In this document: positions 1 through 6,993 of the stretch, one piece after another | How the letters are laid out: every line of letters starts with the position of its first letter | Position numbering within the stretch: the stretch's first letter is position 1 | DNA from: JAGWAJ01 sp965215155 | GTDB lineage: Bacteria > Acidobacteriota > Vicinamibacteria > Vicinamibacterales > UBA8438 | NCBI GenBank assembly: GCA_965215155.1 | Contig: CBDCCY010000001.1 | Span: 1,612,001 to 1,676,000 of the forward strand | Direction of reading: 5' to 3' | Length of the DNA: 64,000 bases | The notes under the pieces: generated by a model | The model's database searches: none | What the model was told of the DNA's origin: nothing | What the model saw: the letters and a program-made list of their open reading frames with translations, nothing else | Made by a program: the position numbers and the translations under genes

Positions 1-751
1 GGGGCTATCGGTCTACCGGGTCGACCCCGATGTCCTGGAGCGTCTGGCCCCGACCGTCGTCATCACGCAGACGCAGTGCGAGGTCTGCGCCGTCAGCCTG
101 CGCGACGTCGAGGCGGCGGTGTGCGAGATCGTCGGCTCGCGCCCCCACATCGTATCCCTCGAGCCGATGTCGCTCGTTGACGTCTGGAGGGACATCCGGA
201 CGGTGGCGTCGGCCCTCGGCGCACCCGAGCGCGGCGACGCTCTGGTGCGTGACCTCCTGGACCGGCTCGCCGCGGTGCGCGCTGCCGTCCGGTCCGCCCC
301 GTCGCGCCCCTCGATCGCGTGCATCGAGTGGATCGATCCCCTGATGAGCACCGGCAACTGGGTGCCCGAGCTCGTCGACTGCGCGGGCGGCGTACATCTC
401 TTCGAGGAGGCCGGGAGGCACTCCGGCTACCTGGAGATGGAGTCGCTGGCGGATGCCGACCCCGACGTGGTCGCCGTCATGCCGTGCGGCTTCGACATCG
501 GTCGCTCCTGGCCCGAGGTGCCGGCACTCGCGTCGCACCCCGCCTGGGGCGGACTCTCGGCCGTCGCGAACGGCCGGGTGGTCGTCGCGGACGGGAACCA
601 GTTCTTCAACCGGCCCGGTCCCCGCCTCGTGGAGTCGGCCGAGATCCTGGCCGAGATCCTCCACCCGGAGTGCTGCGACTTCGGCCACCGGGGGCGCGGC
701 TGGACGCACTGGACGGGCGAGGCCCGCCGGAGGGCGGATGTCGTCGCCTGA
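1..751 (+). CDS. Cobalamin-binding ABC transporter substrate protein (5' truncated)
   Basis: The reading frame is open from base 2 and the start lies left of the window, so only the C-terminal 249 residues are seen. The sequence TQTQCEVCAVSLRDVE, followed later by EWIDPLMSTGNWVPELV and an MPCGFD segment, is typical of BtuF-like periplasmic cobalamin-binding proteins. In the family these bind corrinoid between two alpha/beta lobes and deliver it to a BtuCD-type transporter; no transporter genes are visible here. The stop overlaps the start of the next small gene by 14 bases, so the two are probably co-translated. Family assignment is firm. The ligand is inferred from the family. Confidence 0.85.
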   Translation, partial: GLSVYRVDPDVLERLAPTVVITQTQCEVCAVSLRDVEAAVCEIVGSRPHIVSLEPMSLVDVWRDIRTVASALGAPERGDALVRDLLDRLAAVRAAVRSAPSRPSIACIEWIDPLMSTGNWVPELVDCAGGVHLFEEAGRHSGYLEMESLADADPDVVAVMPCGFDIGRSWPEVPALASHPAWGGLSAVANGRVVVADGNQFFNRPGPRLVESAEILAEILHPECCDFGHRGRGWTHWTGEARRRADVVA

Positions 752-959
752 CACCGACGCGGTCGGTCTGTGTCTGAGCTGCCGGCACGTGCGCGTGGTC
801 CGGTCACGCACCGGCCAGCGCTACTACCGATGCGAACGGTCGAGCACCGAGCCGCTCTATCCGCGGTACCCGCGTCTTCCCGTGCTGCGCTGCGACGGGC
901 ACGAGGCTCGCGGCGCGCCGGTGACCGGCGAGCCGCCGAGCGGCGGACCGAGACGGTGA
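738..959 (+). CDS. Small Cys-rich conserved hypothetical protein
   Basis: This 73-aa protein starts at an ATG inside the 3' end of the cobalamin-binding gene. Four cysteines fall in the pattern CLSCRH ... YRCERS ... LRC, which could hold a zinc ion or another metal. The segment YPRYPRLPVLRC resembles short uncharacterised bacterial proteins with a CxxC head and a P-x-YP-x-x-PV-x-x-C tail; this is recalled from family knowledge and was not searched. There is no signal peptide or membrane segment, so a cytoplasmic location is likely. Its overlap with the gene upstream suggests translational coupling. No function can be assigned. Confidence 0.7.
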   Translation: MSSPDTDAVGLCLSCRHVRVVRSRTGQRYYRCERSSTEPLYPRYPRLPVLRCDGHEARGAPVTGEPPSGGPRR

Positions 960-1013
960 CGGGCTCGTGATATGGTGTTCGGGATACGGCCCACGGACCG
1001 CGGGGGCGACGCG

Positions 1014-3551
1014 ATGCCGAGCAGGATGGCGACGTGGGCAGTCGGGCTCGGGATTGCCGCGATCGGGCTCGGAGCGGATCCGCCGGGCGTCGCGGCGGCA
1101 CCGGTCCAGGAGCCGGACACCGCTGTCGAGCGGGCATCGTACCCCGCGCGAGAACGGTCCACGCCGGCCACCGCGTGGAGCACCGCACAGACGCGGGCCA
1201 CGCTGCGCCGCTACTGCGTTGCCTGCCACAACGCGCGGCTGCGCACGGCCGGCCTTGCCCTCGATGGGCTGGACCCCGAGCGCGCCGGCGACCACCCCGA
1301 CGTGTGGGAGAAGGTCGTCGCGAAGCTGCGCACCGGGGCCATGCCGCCGGCCGGGAGGCCACGGCCCGCGGGGTCCACCTATGCTGCCGTAGCCGCGTCC
1401 CTGGAGGCTGCCCTCGACCGGGCGGCGGCGGCCGATCCCGAACCCGGCCGCAAGGCGGCGCACCGCCTCAACCGCCGCGAGTATGTGAACGTCGTTCGCG
1501 ATCTGCTGGGCCTCGAGATCGACGGCGCCACGCTGCTGCCGCCGGACGACGTCGATCACGGCTTCGACAACATCGCCGACGCGCTCGCGGTGTCGCCGGC
1601 CCTGCTCGACCGATACATCTTCGCCGCCCGCCGCATCGCCCGGCTCGCGGTCGGCGATCCGACCGCCGCACCGACGACGGAGACGTACAGCCTGCCCCGC
1701 ATGCGCTTCCAGGATCAGCGCATGAACGAGGACCTGCCGTTCGGGTCGCGCGGCGGCATCGCGGTCCGGCACGACTTCCCGGTCGACGGCGAGTACGAGA
1801 TCCGCGTCCGGCTGCGGCGGCAGCTCTACGACTACGTGCGCGGCCTGCAGAACCGCCAGCGGCTCGAGGTGCGGCTCGACGGCGCCCGAGTGGCGGAGTT
1901 CCTCGTGGGCGGCGCGCCCGGCACCCCGCCCCCGCGGACCTTCGCCGGCGCCGTGGCAGGCGACCCGGCGTGGGAGGAGTACGCGCTCCACGCCGACGAG
2001 CACCTCGCGTTGCGCGTTCCCGTGCGGGCGGGCTCGCGGGCGGTGGGTGTCTCGTTCGTACAGGGACGGACGGAGCGCGACGGCGTGCTGCAGCCGCGCG
2101 CGACCGGGAAGGTGCTCGCGATCGCGGAGCGCTGGAGCTCGCCGTCGGAGGCACCCGAAGCCGCGGTGGAGCACGTGAGCGTCTCCGGCCCCTTTCTCGC
2201 CACCGGCGCCGGAGAGACGTCGGCGCGGCGGGGCCTGTTCGTCTGCTACCCGACCGCCGTCTCCGAGGAGGCGCCGTGCGCCCGGGACGTGCTGGCCCGG
2301 GTCGCGCGCCGGGCCTACCGGCGTCCGCTCGCGGCCGACGATGTCGAGACGCTCCTGGCGTTCTACGAGGCGGGCCGCGCCGCCGAGGGCTTCGACGGCG
2401 GCATCCGCCGGGGGCTGGAGAGCATCCTCGTCGATCCCGAGTTCCTGTTCCGCTTCGAGCGCGAGCCTGCGGCCGCGGTCGCACCCGCGGTGCCGGTCGG
2501 GAGCGCCGCTCCGGCGGGGTCCATCCACGCGGTCAGCGATCTGGAGCTGGCGTCGCGCCTCTCCTTCTTTCTCTGGAGCAGCATTCCGGACGACGAGCTG
2601 CTGGACCTCGCCGCGGCCGGGCGATTGCGCGACGGCGGGGTGCTGGAAGCACAGGTCCGGCGCATGCTGGCCGATGCCCGCGCCGAGGCGCTGGTGGACG
2701 GCTTCGCCACGCAGTGGCTCGCCCTTCGAACGCTGCCCGGCGTCGTCCCGACCCCCGAGCTCTTCCCGGAGTTCGACGACAACCTGCGCCAGGCCTTCGC
2801 GCGCGAGACCGAGCTGTTCGTCGGCAGCCAGATTCGCGAGGACCGGGGCCTGCTGGACCTGCTGCGCGCCGACTACACCTTCGTCAACGAGCGTCTGGCC
2901 CGGCACTACGGGATCCCGAACGTGTACGGCAGCCGCTTCCGGCGGGTGACCTTCGACGACGATTCGCGCGGGGGGCTCCTGGGGCACGAGAGCGTCCTGA
3001 CCGTCACCTCCTATCCGACGCGCACCTCACCGGTGCTTCGCGGCCACTGGCTGCTCGAGCACATGCTCGGCGCACCGCCCCCACCGCCGCCTCCCGACGT
3101 TCCGGCCCTGCCCGAGCGCGGTGCAGGAGGACGGCCGGCCTCGGTGCGCGAGCGCCTGGAGCGTCACCGCGAGAACGCGGTGTGCGCGAGCTGCCATGCG
3201 CCGATGGACCCGCTCGGCTTCGCGCTCGACCACTTCGACGCCATCGGCCGCTGGCGCACCACCGGCGAGGCGGGTGAACCGATAGACGCGTCGGGCGTCT
3301 TCCCCGACGGGACGGCGTTCCACGGACTCTCCGGGCTCCGGGAGGTCCTGCTGGACCGCCGCGCGCAGTTCGTCCGGACGGTCGTCGAGAAGCTCACGAC
3401 GTACGCACTCGGCCGCGGCCTCGAGTACTACGACCTGCCCGCCGTGCGCCGGATCGTGCGGGAAGCCGCGGCCGACGACTATCGCTGGTCGTCGCTCGTG
3501 CTCGGCATCGTCAGGAGCCTGCCGTTTCAGATGCGGAGATCCGAATCATGA
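1014..3551 (+). CDS. PSD-type cytochrome c protein (DUF1587/1595/1592/1588/1585)
   Basis: An 845-aa secreted protein built like planctomycete/acidobacterial PSD cytochromes. A signal peptide (about residues 1-29) is followed by a cytochrome-type CVACH motif (68-72), a DUF1587-like region (RLNRREYVNVVRDLLGL), a DUF1595-like segment (ARRAYRRPL), the DUF1592 signature LASRLSFFLWSSIPDDELL, a DUF1588 segment (VNERLARHYGIP), a second heme motif CASCH (724-728) and C-terminal DUF1585 (LTTYALGRGLEYYDLPA). A proline run precedes the second heme motif. The ATG at 1014 is chosen because it gives a clean signal peptide; an in-frame ATG at 972 would add 14 residues. The stop overlaps the DUF1552 start as ATGA. 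A redox role in the periplasm is inferred from the two CxxCH motifs; the substrate is unknown. Confidence 0.88.
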   Translation: MPSRMATWAVGLGIAAIGLGADPPGVAAAPVQEPDTAVERASYPARERSTPATAWSTAQTRATLRRYCVACHNARLRTAGLALDGLDPERAGDHPDVWEKVVAKLRTGAMPPAGRPRPAGSTYAAVAASLEAALDRAAAADPEPGRKAAHRLNRREYVNVVRDLLGLEIDGATLLPPDDVDHGFDNIADALAVSPALLDRYIFAARRIARLAVGDPTAAPTTETYSLPRMRFQDQRMNEDLPFGSRGGIAVRHDFPVDGEYEIRVRLRRQLYDYVRGLQNRQRLEVRLDGARVAEFLVGGAPGTPPPRTFAGAVAGDPAWEEYALHADEHLALRVPVRAGSRAVGVSFVQGRTERDGVLQPRATGKVLAIAERWSSPSEAPEAAVEHVSVSGPFLATGAGETSARRGLFVCYPTAVSEEAPCARDVLARVARRAYRRPLAADDVETLLAFYEAGRAAEGFDGGIRRGLESILVDPEFLFRFEREPAAAVAPAVPVGSAAPAGSIHAVSDLELASRLSFFLWSSIPDDELLDLAAAGRLRDGGVLEAQVRRMLADARAEALVDGFATQWLALRTLPGVVPTPELFPEFDDNLRQAFARETELFVGSQIREDRGLLDLLRADYTFVNERLARHYGIPNVYGSRFRRVTFDDDSRGGLLGHESVLTVTSYPTRTSPVLRGHWLLEHMLGAPPPPPPPDVPALPERGAGGRPASVRERLERHRENAVCASCHAPMDPLGFALDHFDAIGRWRTTGEAGEPIDASGVFPDGTAFHGLSGLREVLLDRRAQFVRTVVEKLTTYALGRGLEYYDLPAVRRIVREAAADDYRWSSLVLGIVRSLPFQMRRSES

Positions 3552-4900
3552 TCATCACCAAGCGGGTTCTGCCTCGCCGCACCGTGCTGCGCGGACTCGG
3601 CGCGGCAGTCGCCCTGCCGCTGCTCGACGGGATGGTGCCGGCCCTGAGCGCCCTCGGCCGGAGCGCCGCCCGCCCGGTCATGCGGCTGGGCGTCGTCTAC
3701 GTGCCGAACGGCATCGTGATGGACCAGTGGACGCCGGCGACGGATGGCGCCGGGTTCGACATGCCCGCCATCCTGCGCCCGCTGGAACGGTTTCGCGATC
3801 GCCTCACGGTCGTATCGGGGCTGAGCAACAAGGGACCCGACGACATCCACGAGACCGGCGCCACCAGCTTCCTGACGGGGGTGCCGCCGAAGCGCACCCA
3901 GGGCGCCAGCCTCGGCGCAGGCGTCTCGATGGACCAGGTGGCGGCGCGGGAGACGGGCCGGCACACGCAACTCGCCTCGCTGGAGCTCGCCCTCGAGTCC
4001 GGCGACGACGTCGGCACCTGCGGCGGCGGCTACACCTGTGCCTACACGAACACCATCTGCTGGCGGAGCGCGACGACTCCGCTGCCGATGGAGACCAACC
4101 CGCGCGCGGTCTTCGAGCGCCTGCTGGGCGACGCCGGCGGTACGGATCCGGCGGCCCGGCTGGCCCGCATCGAGCAGAACCGCAGCCTGCTCGACGCGGT
4201 GACCGACAAGCTGGCGCGGCTCCGCCACGACCTCGGCCCGAGCGATCGGCGGAGGCTCGGCGAGTACCTCGATGCGGTGCGGGACATCGAGCGCCGCATC
4301 CAGAAGGCCGAAGCCCAGGTGGACGAGCCGCTCCCCGACATCGCGCCCCCGGCAGGCATTCCGAGTGCCTTCGAGGAGCACGCGAAGCTGATGTTCGACC
4401 TGCAGGTGCTCGGGTATCAGACGGACCTGACACGCGTCGTCAGCTTCATGGTGAGCCGCGAGTACAGCGGCCGCACGTATCCCGAGATTGGGGTCCCGGA
4501 GGCGCACCACCCGACCTCGCACCACCAGGACGACCCCGACAAGCTGGCCAAGCTGGCCCGCATCAACACCTACCACACGACCCTGCTCGCCTACTACCTG
4601 GATCGCCTGCGGTCGACGCCCGACGGCGACGGCACGCTCCTGGATCACCTGGCCCTGATCTACGGCGGCGGCCTGAGCGACGGGAACCGGCACTCGTCGG
4701 AGAACCTGCCGATCCTCGTCATCGGAGGCGGGGCCGGCCGCCTGCGCGGCGGCCGCCACGTGCGCTGTCCCGATCCGACTCCGATGTCGAATCTGCACGT
4801 GACCCTGCTGGACAAGCTGGGCGTGCCGGTCGAGCGGTTCGGCACGAGCACGGGTGATCTGGACGCCGCCTGGCCCCGGGAAGTGGTCGCCGTCGTCTGA
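3548..4900 (+). CDS. DUF1552 (HxxSHH) exported protein
   Basis: A 450-aa protein with a Tat-like start (RRTVLRGLGAAVALPLLDG). It carries the HxxSHH motif that defines DUF1552/PF07586 at residues 321-326 (within EAHHPTSHH), and the family segments YGGGLSDGNRHS and VPVERFGTSTGDLD near the end. It starts inside the stop codon of the PSD cytochrome gene, so the two are translationally coupled, as this family pair usually is. The clustered histidines suggest metal binding and resemble DUF1501/sulfatase-like folds, but no reaction is established. The Tat signal suggests folding, and perhaps cofactor loading, before export. Confidence 0.9.
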   Translation: MIITKRVLPRRTVLRGLGAAVALPLLDGMVPALSALGRSAARPVMRLGVVYVPNGIVMDQWTPATDGAGFDMPAILRPLERFRDRLTVVSGLSNKGPDDIHETGATSFLTGVPPKRTQGASLGAGVSMDQVAARETGRHTQLASLELALESGDDVGTCGGGYTCAYTNTICWRSATTPLPMETNPRAVFERLLGDAGGTDPAARLARIEQNRSLLDAVTDKLARLRHDLGPSDRRRLGEYLDAVRDIERRIQKAEAQVDEPLPDIAPPAGIPSAFEEHAKLMFDLQVLGYQTDLTRVVSFMVSREYSGRTYPEIGVPEAHHPTSHHQDDPDKLAKLARINTYHTTLLAYYLDRLRSTPDGDGTLLDHLALIYGGGLSDGNRHSSENLPILVIGGGAGRLRGGRHVRCPDPTPMSNLHVTLLDKLGVPVERFGTSTGDLDAAWPREVVAVV

Positions 4901-4930
4901 GGCGAACGCGTCGCGGCAGGGAGAGGCGGC

Positions 4931-6445
4931 ATGCGCGCTGGAGCAGTCGGACTCGCCGTCGGTCTGGGTACCGCGCTGGCCGGGCCGATCCTGGCGCAGC
5001 CCGTGGACCTCCGGCTCGTCGAGGCCGTGCGGGCCGGCGACCGTCCGGCGGTGCACGCCCTGCTGGCGGACGGGATCGACGTGAACGCGGTGCAGCCGGA
5101 CGGCGCGACCGCACTCCATTGGGCCGCCTACCGCGACGATGCGGAGACGGCAGGGTTGCTGCTCGAGGCCGGCGCGGCCGGCCCGGCCAACGATCTGGGC
5201 GTGACCCCGCTCTACCTGGCGTGCGAGAACGGCAACGCGGCGCTCGTTCGTATGCTGCTCGCGGCAGGGGCCGACGCGCGGGCGGCGCTGCCGAGCGGCG
5301 AGACGGCCCTCATGACCGCGGCCCGGACCGGCAGCGCGGATGCCGTGGCGGCGCTCGTGGCCCACGGCGCCGACGTCAACGCCCGCGAGTCGCTGGAGGG
5401 CCAGACCGCGCTGATGTGGGCGGTCGCGCAACGGCACGCCGCGGTGGCCGCGCTGCTGATCGAAGCCGGGGCGGACGTGCACGCGCGCTCCCGGGTGCGG
5501 CCGGTCGTCACCGCCCGGTCGGCCCGCACCGGCGGGGCGGGCGCGGTGTCCGTGGTCGACGAGGGCGGGTTCACGCCGCTGCTGTTCGCTACCCGCTCCG
5601 GGGACGCCCGCTCCGCCCGGCGGCTCCTGGGCGCGGGGGCCGATCCCGACGACACGGCGCCGAGCGGCGCCGGCGCTCTCGTCGTCGCCGCCCACAGCGG
5701 CCACGGCGCGCTGGCCCGCCTGCTGCTCGACGCGGGGGCCGACGCGAACGCGGCCGGCGCCGGGTATGCGCCGCTGCACGCCGCCATCCTGCGGGGAGAT
5801 GCCGAGCTTGTCGGCGCGCTGCTCGCGCACGGCGCAGATCCCGACGCCCCCCTCGTGCGCGGCACGCGCTATGCGCGCCAGGGCAAGCTGTTCGCGCTGG
5901 ACAACGACTGGGTCGGGGCGACGCCGTTCTTTCTCGCGGCCAAGTTCGGGCGCGGCGACATCATGCGGCGGCTGGCCGAGAGCGGCGCCGACCCGAGGGT
6001 GGGGCTCGCCGGCGGCGTGACGCCGCTGATGGCAGCGGCCGGGTTGCTCACGCGGGGTTTCGGCCGGGCCGGCAAGGATCGGCTGGGGCGCGAGATGGAC
6101 TCTGCCGAGATGGAGCTGGCCCTGCGGCAGGATCCGGACAGGCGCCGCGTCATGGGCAGCGGCATCGAAGCCGTCCGGGCCGCGGTGGAGCTGGGCGCCG
6201 ACGTCAATGCAGCCAGCGACGCGGGCGACACGGCGCTCCATGCCGCCGCGTTCCACGGCTTCGACAGCGTCGTCGAGTACCTCGCAGCCCGCGGCGCGGA
6301 CCTCGACGCGCGGAACGCCCGCGGCGAGACTCCGCTTGCGCGGGCCCTGCACCCCCGCGCGCCGGCCCGGCTCACCCGCAGCCTGACCGACTATTCCGCC
6401 ACGCGCACGGCCGACCTGCTGCGCCGTCTGGGGGCGAAGGAGTAG
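4931..6445 (+). CDS. Secreted ankyrin-repeat protein 1
   Basis: A 504-aa protein made almost entirely of ankyrin repeats after a signal peptide (about residues 1-22, ending near ILAQP). Repeats of the form G-TALHWAA-x-LLEAGAD recur roughly every 33 residues, about ten copies, with an irregular insert around residues 315-345 and another around 385-410. A GGGAGAGG-like ribosome site precedes the ATG. It lies 30 bp after the DUF1552 gene on the same strand, so the three genes probably form one operon. A related ankyrin gene lies divergent from the second PSD/DUF1552 pair. A periplasmic scaffold role is inferred. Confidence 0.85.
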   Translation: MRAGAVGLAVGLGTALAGPILAQPVDLRLVEAVRAGDRPAVHALLADGIDVNAVQPDGATALHWAAYRDDAETAGLLLEAGAAGPANDLGVTPLYLACENGNAALVRMLLAAGADARAALPSGETALMTAARTGSADAVAALVAHGADVNARESLEGQTALMWAVAQRHAAVAALLIEAGADVHARSRVRPVVTARSARTGGAGAVSVVDEGGFTPLLFATRSGDARSARRLLGAGADPDDTAPSGAGALVVAAHSGHGALARLLLDAGADANAAGAGYAPLHAAILRGDAELVGALLAHGADPDAPLVRGTRYARQGKLFALDNDWVGATPFFLAAKFGRGDIMRRLAESGADPRVGLAGGVTPLMAAAGLLTRGFGRAGKDRLGREMDSAEMELALRQDPDRRRVMGSGIEAVRAAVELGADVNAASDAGDTALHAAAFHGFDSVVEYLAARGADLDARNARGETPLARALHPRAPARLTRSLTDYSATRTADLLRRLGAKE

Positions 6446-6457
6446 CGCGCTGCGGAG

Positions 6458-6477
6458 TCGGCCGAGCATGCGGCCGA
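6458..6477. terminator. Weak hairpin between convergent genes
   Basis: A 7-bp inverted repeat (TCGGCCG / CGGCCGA) with a 6-nt loop lies between the convergent ends of the ankyrin gene and the DUF1330 gene. There is no T-tract, so this is at best a weak or Rho-assisted terminator. Confidence 0.25.
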
Positions 6478-6515
6478 TTCATCGCGGCGCCGCTCGGAGT
6501 GGGTGGGAGGGACGG

Positions 6516-6965
6516 CTACTGGTCGGTAGGCGTCGCCTCGGTCGCCTCGAGCGCCACGATGAAGTCGATGTCGATCGCGCCCTCGCGGAGCTTGATGGCC
6601 GCCTGGTACTCGTCGGAGTGCCAGAAGTCGAGGAGGGCCCGCATCGACGTGAACCGCTCGATCGTCACGCCTCCGTCGTCGTAGGGCCACGCGCCTTCCA
6701 GGATTCTCAGCCCGTCGCCGACGTCGGCGCGCGCCAGAATCTCGACACCCGCCTCCTGCGCTCCCGGCCCCGCCGCCTCGCCGTACGCGACCAGCGGCTC
6801 CGGGTCGATGACCTTGGAGCTGACGATCAGATAGGCTGCCTTCTCGCCGGCGAGCGCGGCGGCCTGCGCCGCGTTGTCTTGCAGTTCCGCCGCCGCGTAG
6901 CCGAGGGCGAAGACCCCGAGGAGTCCCAAGGCGTAGAGTGAGCGCGTCCGTGTCCGCTTCTGCAT
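6516..6965 (-). CDS. DUF1330 domain protein, membrane-anchored or exported
   Basis: A 149-aa protein. The start at 6965 has a strong AGGAGGGG site just upstream. After an N-terminal hydrophobic segment (SLYALGLLGVFALGYAA) comes a domain with YLIVSSKVIDPEPLVAYGEA, RILEGAWPYDDGGVTIERF and FWHSDEYQAAIKLR, which matches the small ferredoxin-like DUF1330 fold. DUF1330 proteins have no established reaction. It is the last gene of the minus-strand run and lies 27 bp after the pentaheme cytochrome gene. The exported location is unusual for this mostly cytoplasmic family and is inferred from the hydrophobic leader. Confidence 0.85.
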   Translation of the reverse strand: MQKRTRTRSLYALGLLGVFALGYAAAELQDNAAQAAALAGEKAAYLIVSSKVIDPEPLVAYGEAAGPGAQEAGVEILARADVGDGLRILEGAWPYDDGGVTIERFTSMRALLDFWHSDEYQAAIKLREGAIDIDFIVALEATEATPTDQ

Positions 6966-6993
6966 CGCATCCCCTCCTGGCGCGGCACGGCCC

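Noticed and set aside
3527..6469. Long open frame of about 980 codons on the minus strand, antisense to the DUF1552 and ankyrin genes
   Set aside because: High G+C keeps antisense frames open. The translation is Arg/Gly/Ala-rich with no domain, while the plus strand encodes two clear families.
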